From assembly GCF_047663525.1 (NCBI RefSeq), contig NC_092602.1, positions 12,893,501 through 12,957,500 on the forward strand: a stretch of DNA of 64,000 nucleotides, written 5' to 3'. Both the position numbers and the translations under genes were made by a program. Numbering within the stretch: position 1 is the first letter of the stretch; every line of letters begins with the position of its first letter. Below are positions 1 through 11,100 of the stretch, piece by piece. The DNA comes from Anas platyrhynchos (taxonomy: Eukaryota; Chordata; Aves; Anseriformes; Anatidae). The notes under the pieces are model-generated. The model was given only the letters and a program-made list of their open reading frames with translations. It was not told the origin of the DNA and did no database searches.

Positions 1-3000
1 TCGCCAGCACGGCTCCCCCAGGCATGGGAAAGCCCCCAGTGACATTAAAGCGGGTAATTTAGCTTAACTACCCCGGGTAATTCACACGGCTGGGCCCACA
101 ATAGCAGCCAAGCATGGGACAAAATTGCATTACTGTATCTCAAGGTCTGGGGAACTCATATCTGAAAAGGAAATAGCAGTTCAAACCAGCCAGGGCTTTA
201 ATACCAGATTAAATGCTTTCACAGGAGCCTGTCTATTTGGAAGCTTCCAGCCAGCCTTTTGTCAAGCCAATTTAGTTTGCATTGTACTTTGGCTTCAAGA
301 GGTACCTTAAAATGTAACCAGCAGCATTTTTTTTTTCCATGGTAGCTTAAGCTTTCTTGGAGGGAATTCATGAACCTGGGATGGGCACAGCTCTGTGCTG
401 GAAGGGAAGGCAGTGCTTGTATGGCAGAGGGGCCAAGCAAAGCTCCTCGCCCCTATGCAGTTGGCATGAATGCATTGTTGTTTAGGGAACCTACTATTTT
501 GTCCTGCAACACTTGCCATTTCAGAAGGCTGAAGGAAGCTCCAACTGGGATTATCAATTTTTAATTTCCCCATTAGCAGAAACAGAACACTGCCCGTCTG
601 GTAGTTTCTCACTGTAGAAGGAACAGCTTAACTCCACACTAGGGTTTTGCTGCAAAGGGCTAATTGTCCCAAACCCTGAGCCAGACCACCCGCTGTGCCT
701 CGGTGGGGCTGTGCCCTGCCCCGGATGCTGCCATTGGGCAATTCGGGAAAGCTCCCAGCTGAGTGGGATCAGGAATGGGGTAAATGGATGCTCCGGTTCC
801 TCAGCTGCTCCAGAGCCAGAGCAAGCACCACTGAAACACCAAACCAGGGCCCATCTCCCCAGCAGGGATGGGATTTGCTTTGAAATCCAGCACCTGGGAG
901 GTGCAGGGCACAGGCTGCTCTGTAGCCCTCTCTCTCGTGCCCCGCTCCCCGACGTGGGGACAGAGGAACCTCTGTGTGTCCCCAGCCCACCAGGGGGGCT
1001 CAGCGCCTCCCCGCTCTCCCCCAGCACATCCTTGTCATTCAAATAAGAAGCGGCCACAAAGGCGAGGGCCTTGCCCTGAACAAAGAGCTGCTTGGGACTG
1101 CAGGGGGACGTGGTCCGGGGCCTCCACCGATGAATGCAAATGCCTCCATCCCCTGGGAGCAACTCCTCCAGTAACAACACAGACCAGCATTGTGAGCGGG
1201 AGGCATCGCTCATACGCAAGCCCCCAGGAATGCCCAGTGAGCCCCAGCTGGGGAAACGCCTGGGGAGCATGGGCAAACCTTCCCTGTCACCCTCAACTAC
1301 GCAGTCAAGAAGAAGAGGCTCACACTCAGCTTCCTTGCACCCACGCTCTCCTACCCAAACTAAATCTTCCCTGGTACTTCCACGCCCCTTGTCACCCGCA
1401 GAGCCCGCATCCATGCAGGCTGATCTCATGATGCCACCACCACTACCACGGCTCCAGCACCAGGGCGAAGCCTCTCCCTCGGGACAAAGCTTGCTCAGCT
1501 TCGATCCACACCCCATTCCCCACCAGGACCCGCAGCAGGGGTAAGGCAGCCCAGCCACAGGAGGTTCAACATTAGGCTCGTTTTCAAGCCGGCATGTCTC
1601 CGGGTCAACACAGATCGCACTGCACCGGCTCTTACAAAAACTGAAAGCTGAAGGCAGCCCTCCCTCCAGACCTGGTTCAAAGCCCAGCGGAGGCAGAGCT
1701 CTCATTACTCGGTTACTGCTAACGTGTGTGAAGTTCTTGCTGCCCGGGCCCCTGAGACTCTTGAGTCAAACAGCCATAAAAAGACGCAATTTGGGACGGC
1801 TGCGGGTACCCCTGGTTTTCAGTGTGCCAGTGAGGGGGGTGTGAGGGGTTCTTTGTAGGAAAGGCAGCAGTGCAAATAGTAAAGTAGTAAATCTCAGACC
1901 CAATCTGCTAAAATTCAAGGAAAAGACTCAAGTCAAGCTTCATTCCACCTGCTATTTTATGCTCTCTTTGTTAGAGCAGCTAAGGGGGAATAATCAAAAT
2001 ATTAATAATCAAGCTAGATTTATAAACTGGGCAGGATATTCAACTGGTAATGAAATCTGTAGAATCAGTCAGGATTATATTGCTTTGGGCAGCACTCTAA
2101 CAGGAGCTGCCATTGAATTATAGCCCTCGTTCCTTTTGCTGAACTTTAATTTGGCCCAGCATCGCTGTTTCATCCAACCCAAAGCCATGCAGGACTGGAG
2201 CAGGGCACGCAGCTCGGAGGCACAGCCCTGTGCGACGCAGAAAGTGTTGCAGCTGCTGGGGGGGTATTTTGAAGGCAGGAGCTCTGTTGACATTGTGCTC
2301 TATTTGCTGCAGAGAACCACTGGATATGATTTTCAAAGGTTAGCGGAGCTTTCGATTGCCATGGTTTCATGCTTCCTAGTTTTCAAATATTTGGATGAAA
2401 TGCATCACAGATCTTTAATTTCTTAGTTGCTTCATAAGGTGGATGTCAAATAATTACTCTGAAAGTGCTCACTTCCCCCACATTGGTATTTTCCTGACAA
2501 ACACCGCCGAAAACACCTGGCATTTTCTGCTCCCTGCTGCTCACGAGCACAGACCTGTTTTACAGTCAGTCCAGTCCTACTCCCACCCGTGCCGCCACAA
2601 GCCAAAGAGATGGATTTGCCCCAGCAAGCACACCCATGGGAGGGGAGAAATCACCGAGACGCGCATCGAGCATCATCCAGTCCCTACTGCCCAGCCAAAA
2701 CAGGGCTGGGTCTTGCAGCCCTCGGTACCTCCCTTCACCCACATTCACCTCCGCGCAGCTCTCACCGTCCCTGGCACCCTTCCTCCCTGAGACATCCCCA
2801 GCTCTGCCCAGTTCTCCGGCAAGGGTTTGAACTGCTCAGATTCGGCCCAGGACAAAAAGTACCTTGATGCCCGAGGGTTGTCAGCAGTAACTAATAAGTC
2901 CCCTCGAGTGTTAACACTTAACCTGTTAAAGCTGCGTGCAGCACAGAAGGTAGCAAGGGTAAAAGCAGGTCAAAGATGAAGTTTGAGTCAAATTGATTGG

Positions 3001-4240
3001 GGCAGAATACACCGATTTATGTGCTGTTTGCATTAAATATTAATCCCAGCTTTAACATTTGGTTACAGAGGGAAGCAAATGCACCGTAATAATGCAGATG
3101 TGCCTCATTTTCCCCACATTTCCTATTCTGCCAGGAACTGAGGGGGAAGGACATCCTTTGTCCTCCCCAGAGCCCAGGCAGGGGCTGGGGAAGCAGCCTG
3201 GGAGTGGGAGCAATGCTTGGCGGTGGCAGCGTCCTGGCGCACTGCTCTGTGCGAGCCTCCCTCGTTAGGTAACCCTGCCATGCCGCAAAAGCCTCCCTCC
3301 CTCCTTCACAGCGGCACGCAGGCAGATGTTTGAAATTTGCTGAGTTTCAGGGAATTTCTCCAAAGTGGCGGGTCCAGCCCCAGAACTGCTTGCCCATGCC
3401 CAGCGGCAGCCGCCTTCCCGACAGCTGGGTGTGCTGGGGTCATGGGGCTTCTCCTCCCTGCGCCGAGGTCTCCTCTCGCTGTGGCTGGCTTCAGCTGCAA
3501 GAAACTTTTCCTCCTCCAAGAGAAAAGCCTCAGGCTCTCCCCATGAAGCCACACGGACCTGCTGGCACCGTGATGAGCGAGGGACACGAGCTGAAACTTG
3601 CTGCCTGCTAGAAACATGCCCTCTCCCTGCAAACGGAGTAGGCACCTGCGTGCAGAGAAGGGGGACCATGAGCAGGTGGGTGAAGCACCACATCCCTCTG
3701 CCCCCCGCCCGCACAGAGCATCCCCTACCTCAGCCCTGAGCCAGACCCTGGCCCAGGGCTGGCATTGCCTCCAAACGTGCCACTTCACCTCGCCCGCTGC
3801 CAATCCCTGTGCCACCACCGCGGGCAGAGAGTCTTTGGGAGGGGGCAGCCCTTTGCTAGTGCCAGAAAAATTGCCATCGGGGTGGAAGCGCCGCTGGGGC
3901 CATTGCCCTGTGGGCACAGGGCTGGGGGAAACTTGGGGCGCGGGGGGTTATGGCTGCAAGGGGATGCACAGGGCACGAGGGGGGGGCACGACACAGCGGG
4001 CACAAGGCGGGGGGACACCGGATTCCGTGGGTGCCTGGGGGACCAACCTCTGGGGGGTGCTGGCCGGAGGGGGACACCGGGTGCTACGGGAGGAGGCGTG
4101 CGGGGGGTGCCGGGGGGTGCCAGCGGGAGGGCACCGGAGCATCTCCAGCCGCCGGAGCCGGTCGGGGAAGAGGAGAGGGGAAAGAGAGGGGGGTCGAGAG
4201 GTGGGAGGGGGCGAGAGGAGCGGGGGGCCGCGGTACTCAC
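1..4240 (-). other. MMP17: MMP17 intron 1 (3' part outside window)
   Basis: This is intronic sequence following the MMP17 first exon; the donor GTGAGT reads on the minus strand at 4240-4235. No exon 2 (expected to continue with a sequence like EWLSRFGYL) is readable on the minus strand here, so intron 1 runs past the left edge. The interval is GC-rich with many spurious open frames. At about 1960-2120 and 2880-3060 there are AT-rich stretches unlike their surroundings, with TAAT/ATTA motifs and a 12-bp palindrome at 2907-2918, which could be intronic regulatory elements. I see no interspersed repeat. Confidence 0.7.
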
Positions 4241-4369
4241 AACTCCCCGGCTGATGTCGTCCGCCGCGGGGGTGGGCGCCGCGGGCGCCTCCTGCCACGC
4301 CAGCCAGAGGGCGACGACGAGGAGCATCCCCCGGCGGGGGGCGCGGGGCCGGCCGGCGGGGCTCAGCAT
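4241..4369 (-). CDS. MMP17: MMP17 (MT4-MMP) first coding exon: signal peptide and start of propeptide
   Basis: This exon encodes the first 43 residues of a membrane-type matrix metalloproteinase. In the family, MMP17 is a GPI-anchored zinc endopeptidase at the cell surface. Translation from the ATG at 4369-4367 gives a basic N-terminus, a hydrophobic core (LLVVALWLAW, about residues 16-25), an Ala/Pro stretch, then DDISRGV, followed by the donor GTGAGT. In human MMP17, as I recall it, the equivalent stretch is AEDLSLGV and continues with EWLSRFGYL in the next exon, so sequence, exon boundary and phase (0) agree. A second in-frame ATG at 4327-4325 starts right at the hydrophobic core. Both ATGs have G at -3. 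I chose the upstream one because it gives a length nearer the human signal region. The frame stays open upstream in GC-rich DNA, so no stop fixes the start. The neighbouring SFSWAP lies upstream on the same strand, as in human. The catalytic, hemopexin and GPI-signal parts are outside the window. Confidence 0.82.
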
Positions 4370-4485
4370 CCCCCCGCGCCCCGCACCTCCCGCCGCCGCC
4401 GCCGCCCCCCCGGGCAGGGCCCGGCCCCGGCCCCGGCCCCGGCCCCGCGCTGGGCTCCGCCGGGCCGCGGGGCTCCGCGCAACAT
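4363..4485 (-). other. Upstream ORF overlapping the MMP17 start codon
   Basis: An ATG at 4485-4483 opens a 40-codon frame that ends in TGA at 4365-4363. The main MMP17 ATG is at 4369-4367, so the junction reads ATGCTGA: the uORF passes through the start codon and stops one base beyond it. The middle of the uORF reads the GGGGCC repeat as alternating Gly-Ala, followed by an arginine run. If transcripts begin upstream of 4485 this would be expected to limit MMP17 translation or feed reinitiation. Transcription of the region is inferred, not shown. Confidence 0.4.
4418..4446. repeat. (GGCCCC)n short tandem repeat
   Basis: Four perfect hexamers lie at 4423-4446, plus a partial unit on the left. 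Read on the MMP17 sense strand they are GGGGCC units, which can form G-quadruplexes. A (CCG)n run lies just beside it at 4390-4406. Confidence 0.95.
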
Positions 4486-4660
4486 CCGCGCTGCGGCCGC
4501 CGCCGGGCGCGGGGGGCTCCGCTCCGCTCCCAGCCGGGGGCGCGGCTCCGGGGGCGCGCTCACATCGCCCCCCCCGCCCGGCGCGAGAGTTGCGCGGGGA
4601 GCGGAGCGGAGCGCGGCTGGGCTGCTGCTGCCATGCACCCCTCTGCGCCCGGCCGCCGGC

Positions 4661-4690
4661 AGGAGGAGGAGGAGGAGGAGGAGGAGGAGG
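4661..4690. repeat. (AGG)10 microsatellite in the CpG island
   Basis: Ten uninterrupted AGG units on the plus strand, about 290 bp upstream of the MMP17 start codon. On the MMP17 sense strand this is a CCT pyrimidine tract. It is a possible length polymorphism in the promoter or 5' UTR. Confidence 0.97.
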
Positions 4691-5064
4691 AAGGATGCTA
4701 ATGAGGGAGGCGGTGCCGCGCTCGGGCGGGGAGGGGGCTGTGCGGAGCGCTGGCAGGGGGGTGCTGTGCAGCGCTGTGCAGCGCCGAGCACCGCGCAGCT
4801 CGCTGCGGCTCGGTTCAGCCCTGCTCGGTTGCTCGCAGGAAGGCTCTCGGCCCCTAAGGGCACCTTGCGCCACCTCTCCGCTTTCAAACAGCACCGTTTC
4901 TGCTCGGTGCCGGCCGGTTCCCAGTGCGGGTGTGCCGCGGGGGGCTGCGCAGCCCCGGACGTCCCCACCTAGGGGGGCACCCAGACACCCCCAGCGTCCC
5001 CAGGCTGAGGGTGAAAAACGTGCTTCGTGAGCAGTGTCCGCACTCCCCACGTCCTATTAGCACA

Positions 5065-5072
5065 TTTATATA
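5065..5072 (-). promoter_or_regulatory. TATA-like motif upstream of the MMP17 island
   Basis: The minus strand reads TATATAAA here, about 700 bp upstream of the MMP17 start codon and just outside the CpG-dense part. If used, a start would be expected near 5035-5040, giving a long 5' UTR. A motif match alone is weak evidence, because such motifs are common in AT-rich DNA. Confidence 0.2.
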
Positions 5073-5129
5073 CTCAACAGCTTTGGAAAGTACCTCTGAA
5101 GTTGTTTTAAAAAAGAGACTGCAAATGTA

Positions 5130-5195
5130 AGGGAAAAGGGGAAAAAAGCTGGAAAAGGGGAAGGGAAGGGAATGGAAGGGAAAAAGAAAAAAACG
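5130..5195. repeat. Polypurine tract (GGGAA/AAAGG-rich)
   Basis: A nearly pure A/G tract of about 65 bp (units such as AAGGGAAGGGAATGG) at the outer edge of the MMP17 promoter region. Confidence 0.8.
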
Positions 5196-5199
5196 TAGA

Positions 5200-8100
5200 G
5201 ATGAAAAAGGGCTTCTTCTAGATGCTGCTGGGGCAGAATTGTAACGGACATTGATATGACACCTTCTGCACAAATAGATTAATTCAGCACTGACGTGTAC
5301 CTGCTTCTGGAGATATTTAATATCAGGCAGGACTAGAGCAAAGAGGGGATTTTTGTCCGAAGGAAATTGGTTAACAAGAACTGAGAGGAAGACCACAATC
5401 CCCAGGGCCACTATGAGCTGGGCTGAAATTACTGCTCCAGTGCCAGAAGATCTGGGGGTGGGAACAGGATTACAGGGCTTGGAGCCTCACTGACTACAGC
5501 TACCAAGGTAGCTCGAGAGCTGTTACCTCGAGAGCTTCGCTGAAGCTCGCTGGAGCAGTTTAACTTCACCGGCACAGCAAGCCCTAGCGCTGGGCTCTGT
5601 AGGTTTCCAAAGCGCGCGGGGATGGGCTGGCAGCCCCTGCTCCCCACTTCCTTTCACTTCCCAAAGGCACCCAGGGCTGCCCCGTTGCAGAAGCCCCGTC
5701 CCTGGGGGTGATTTCTCCTCCCCCCCCTCTCCTCCCTGTACTCCCCCTGCAGGGTCTCACTCCCCTTGGTGCACCTCCTGCTGCCCTCGCTTTGTCCTTT
5801 CCCTTCTGCAGCTGCCGCTGCTCTCGGGGGAGATGTTTCTCGCTTCCGACAGCTGCCGTGCCAGCTCCAGGATGCCAACTGTTACCTGCTGGCCTCCAGA
5901 ATGCACTGCTCCGAGCAGGGGGAAGAAGCCACCCGCCACCTCTCAACCTCTCCCGGCTTTTCCAGCTTGGGAGCATCATCTCGGGCAGTCACAACAGCCT
6001 GGCATTGCTTAGCAACGTCACAAGGATAATTTCCTGCTAAGTAGCTCCCGAATCTCATCTTGCAAGAGGTCATTTCTCTTGGCAGCTGACACGGCTGCAG
6101 GCAGATCGCAGATATCCTCAGGAGGACGCGGGCAGCAGGGCTGGTGCAGGTTCACTGACCCCAGCAACAGGCACAAACTTCTTCTGGAAGATGCTCCACG
6201 CTCCACCCCAACCTTTGCTCCCGTTTTGCAGAGCAGAGCAATGAAGGATGAAGGATCGTTGTGGGCAGCCTGGGAGCTGCAGGACCAAAGATAAAGGCTG
6301 AGCCTGCTCTGTCTGGTGGAGCTTTGCTCTTCTCTTCAAGGGGTCGAGGCTTCAGGGTGCATGCAACCATTTTATCTTCACCTCCTCAGCCACCCTTCCT
6401 CATAGCAGCACATCAGGGACAACGAATTTGCAGTTTCCATCAGAGCGGGTGTTTGAAGCAGACTGACAGCAGGGCGAGCAGAGGGCTCTGCTCCATGGCG
6501 AATGGAGTTTAATCCTTTTCGTTTCTTTCCTGTGGCACCGAATGCAAGCACACACCAATTTCTACCCAATCTCAAATATACTCAAACCTGACTGTTGCAA
6601 GAGAATACTTTTCCCACAAGCATTTCTCACTTTTCTGCTCTACACTCAGTCACAGGCTGGAACTGCAGAGTTCTGTGGGTTTTCCTGCAGCAGACTCGAC
6701 CCAGGTGCCAGTGGCTCCATCTTCCTGCCAAGGAGCATCGTACAAAGCCTGGCCTAACACCTCTGCACAGCCACCAGCCTGCAGCACACCAGGAATGAGC
6801 TCCACCCTGCCTGGGAGGGGCACCTTTTGATGGAGAAGATGCTCAGATGGCCCTGAGCAATGTTCCAAAAAAAAACAACAACAAAAAACAAACAAACAAA
6901 CAAACAAAAAAAAAGAAACAAAAAAAAAGCACACACAAAAACCCCAAAGTCCTATCTATTCCTTGGTACCAATACCTGTTGGGGAGGACTTGCAATGTAA
7001 ATAATTATATACACCATACAAGTAGATGTTTTGTCCACTCCCTACAGCTATTCCAATCAATTCCCAGCAAATTTGTAAACATATTTAGCAAGCACTTATA
7101 AATGACAAGATGGCAGACTTCTGCATGTTAATCAAAAACTATCTCACAAATTATGATACCAAAAATAAATTCTACAACCATGTTATGTACAAACAACTGG
7201 GAGAAATTCTTTAATAGTTTAATTTCATTGTTGCATTAAATTTTCGCCTCCAACAACACATTTCTTGAGCACCATGACCCAAAGAACTACCAGAGAAGAT
7301 CTAAAACCCCAGCCCTCAGGCTGCTGGAGGATGCATGCTTAGCTCTAAGCACATCAATAATAGCGCGGATGTCATGCTAACCCAATGAATGTACCAAAAG
7401 TATGTCTCATCTCAGGAAGGTGGAAGCTAGGAACAAAATGAGGCAGATTGTATGGATGCCACCAACTCCTTGCAACTACAGAAAGAGTTAGGAAATATGG
7501 GGATGCTAGTCAGAACAAACTGCACTCTGAATATTCTCTCTCTTTACTTTTCAGTCAATAAAAAGCAAACTTGATGGCATAGGCTTGACTCCATGCCTGT
7601 GCTGCAAGTACAATATGGGGGTAGATGCCATTCATTGCACAGGTGAGCTGCTGAATAGGATTTATTTAAGGAAGGAACAGCGTGATGATTTTAATTCTGT
7701 TAAGTGTAGCTTCCAAAATGCATTCTTTATGCTTCATTTGGTGCAAGTGAATGACTCAGTTAAAACAGCATTTCAACACATTTTAGCCAAAATATTTGCT
7801 TTGCACAACAACAAAATACAGATAACGGCAATCATCTGTAAGTAAGAACAGGCAAATTGACAGGCACAGCAGATAGCTGTTTACTGTGATACCTATAAAG
7901 TGGTCTTTCTTAGCGCAAAACTTTTATGCAAAATAAGAAATGACAGGAAAGTGAATTTGCAAGTTAGCATTTGCCTGATCTGGCTGGTATTGTAAGTGTT
8001 TGGAAAAAACTGCAAACAATTGTACTCAATTTGTTTTCTTTCCACATGCATTCCAGTCAGAATACATGTACTTAAAATATTTTCACCTTTGTGCTCCAGG

Positions 8101-11100
8101 ACAGTGAGTGTGAATTTAAAATGTCATTATCTTCTAACTATGTAGGCTACATGCAAGATGAAGATTTTCCTCTTGGTGCATTCAGTATAATTAGCATGTA
8201 TGACAACATTCAGACGATTTAATTTCCCAATTACACAGCTATACTGAAAATATGCTTTGGATTAAATATGCAGCATTTCTTATCAGTAGATACCCTACAA
8301 CTTCTTCTGCGCTGTTACATCACTGCAGATGCTCCTGTTTTGGCAAGATGAGAAATAATCATTTTCTGCCCTAAGAACCAGGGAGACAGAACTCATAATG
8401 CTTCAGCAGCTGCACCACAACACCGGTGCACGTAGAGCTCCCCGGGGACAGCCCTGTGGCATGGGTCCCTTGCAGAGCCCAAGGATACCATGAAGGGACT
8501 GGAGCCATCTGTGATATTATCCTGCTGTTCGCCTACAAGCTTTGGTAGCTGTGGGAAAATCGGTTACGGGCATCTAATTTACTTGCATGTAATTAATTTC
8601 ACCCCAAAGCTACTTATTTGCTTGCTTACTTTTAGGACTGATGGGTGACCAACAACAACAAGAACAAAATCAATTGTTTTCCTGAGACAAGTAGTAGGCA
8701 TACGGTTGCATACATGTTGAGTATTACTCATGGGAATTCTGGAAATCTTTCTTTTCTGTGAATAAAAATTAAACAGAATAGGGCATTTATAGATGGCTTG
8801 AGAATACACAGCATTTTTTTTTCTCGCTTCCTTATTCTCCATTTGAAAACAAACAACCTATTTCTTCAATAACTGATATGAAAAGGGGGAAGCCAAAGCT
8901 GGGTGAGTGAGGAAGCCAGTATTTTCCTCCAGGCTAGGGCTGAGGAGCAAGGGATGCTGCAAAAGATGCTTGCAGTGCTTTTGGCCTGACATGGGTTATT
9001 CTCCATATAATCAGAGGCTGGCACAGAGCATCTCAGGGACACCTGCCTGCTCCAGCTCAACAGGCCAAAGCGGCACCAACCACCTCCCCTCGGGCCTCAT
9101 CCCACCTGAGGCCGTGAGCAGCACAGCTTAGACCCAGTCTAGGTCTGAATCTTGCAGATTTTCCCTGCATAACACCTGAAAACTGCAGCCTCCCCTGGCT
9201 TTCCAGGCAGCCGAAGCTCCCTCCGGCTGGCGTCTCCCCTGCTGAAAAGCCCTTTTATCTCCTCCTGCCAGTCATGCTCCTGCAGGTACCTGTATGAAGT
9301 GCTGTTACAGAGGCCTTTTCCCAAGCCTATCACTTTGACCATCTCTCCATGCCTCTCTCAAGCATCTCTCTGCTGAATTCCGTGTATCTGATCAAACAAA
9401 CTACTTGTCTTTATTTCAAAGGCTTTCACAGATAACCCTGCTCTGTCTTTTATCGCTCATTTAGCACCAAGAAATCAGCTCCCTCCTCCCGCTGGCCCAG
9501 ACACCAGCCTCCCCTCCCCTGTGAGGCTCTCAAACAACCACACCTGCACATTTCAACACTGCCCCTTCCGTATTGGGATTTTACCTTCTAAGCAAACCCA
9601 GGGCAGCTGTGCCACCTCCCTTTGGCTACAAATACACCTATAAGGTCAAGAACCCTCCTGGGACACTTTTGCAATACAACCATGCTCTAAGAAGTCGAGC
9701 AATGTTACTCACAGTTTCCTTTTGTGTCTCTAGCCTGTGGTCCTGCCTCGCTTTGTGTCTTCTCCTTGGCTAGAGAGCTCTCTTTTCCAGGTTTGTAAGG
9801 AGTCTGGCATAAGGTCATCATAACCTGCTTCTGGAGTGAGTCCTTGGGCACTACATTCGCACCAGGGCAGCTACAACACCCGGTTTCTCAGCTCACAGCC
9901 ACACTGCCACCAAGGAGATGCAAGCACACACCACATTGTGAACAACTGGCCACTTCCACCTCCCTGCTGCACCATGTACATCTCACAGAACAACATTTAA
10001 GACATTAACACCCATGAATTATAAAACAGGCACATGTTTTCCAAGCTTAGCCTTGCTGCAGACTCCCTCAACACAGCACAACCTCAGACAAGATCTTGTA
10101 GTGATGGGGACGGAAGGACCAGCCTGCCATATTAAAGCAAATGTGAAGTGTGATAGTCTCTTCGCTACCAGCATTACCATCCCTGCTGCCCTGGCTTCTT
10201 AATAACATCAGCATCATTTCATGCACTGTCTTTTTAAGCAATGAAGAGAAGTCCCGAGGTTAATTAACCAGAAGTAGAACACAGTCACTTTACTCAAAAA
10301 CAACAAAAAAAAATTTGCAAAGACACAAACTAGCATTTGATGGAGTTTTCAAGTGGAAAAGAAACACCAATTTTAACACTATTTAAACATAACAGATTGT
10401 CCTTCAGCTTAGGAAAATTCTGAAACCTTTGACCTGTTTTTATAATGCTTTAATGAGTATTCATGCTTTCTGTCGGTCAGGAAGACAGCAAATTATGTGG
10501 CAGGCATCAGAAGCCAGTACCTGGTTATATGTGCACGTACACTGCACGCTGCAGAGGAGGACAGGCATTTTAGTCATGGCAGAACACGTCTCACCAATGG
10601 AGTCTCACTAGAAATCTTCTTTCAACAGAGGACATTGTAACAGGCAACCTTTCCAGAGGCTGGCTCAGTTGTGTGGGGTTTGCTGAGGAGGTCAGTAAGA
10701 CCTCCAACACCACACTTTTTATCACCAGGTCACCAATGACCAGTTAGCAGGCCTCAGCTGTGCACTGTGCTGTGGCACCCCTAGTTTACAAGCTGCAGAG
10801 GTACAACAGGGGTACTTGTCCTGACCTCAGGTCCTTGGTCTGCTCTCTGTGTTGGTCCTCCTCCTGGATTACCCTCAAAATATTTTTGTCCAGGTCTTTG
10901 TACACATTCTGCCAGTTCCTTCCCCTTCCCTGCTCTGACACTCTGCACAGATGGAGTGTGATGGGAGCACTGTTTCCTGCTCCCCATCAAGCTTACTTTT
11001 CTCCTCTCTGTCTGGCTGCTCCTTTTGGAGGACAAGTTATTTAAGGTGGTGGCAGTCCTGGGCTTGAATTCTGACTAAATCCTGGTGTCCTTCACCTTCC

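Larger units (their letters stand above)
4370..5000 (-). promoter_or_regulatory. MMP17: MMP17 CpG-island promoter and 5' UTR region
   Basis: The sequence is dense in CpG from roughly 3.9 to 5.0 kb, peaking at 4250-4950, and falls off sharply after about 5000. It sits directly upstream of the MMP17 start codon. It contains CCG and GGCCCC repeats, a GC-box-like GGGCGGGGAGGGGG at 4724-4737 and an AGG microsatellite. The transcription start cannot be fixed by eye; a CpG-island promoter often has several. Confidence 0.65.

Noticed and set aside
554..1705. MMP17 exon 2 or another gene in intron 1
   Set aside because: No sequence resembling the MMP propeptide or the cysteine-switch motif is readable anywhere in 1-4240.
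3785..5050. Long open frames of about 420 codons on both strands across the CpG island
   Set aside because: Stops are rare in very GC-rich DNA. Only the 43 codons at 4241-4369 on the minus strand have protein-like content with a matching splice donor; the rest is Pro/Ala/Arg/Gly composition noise.
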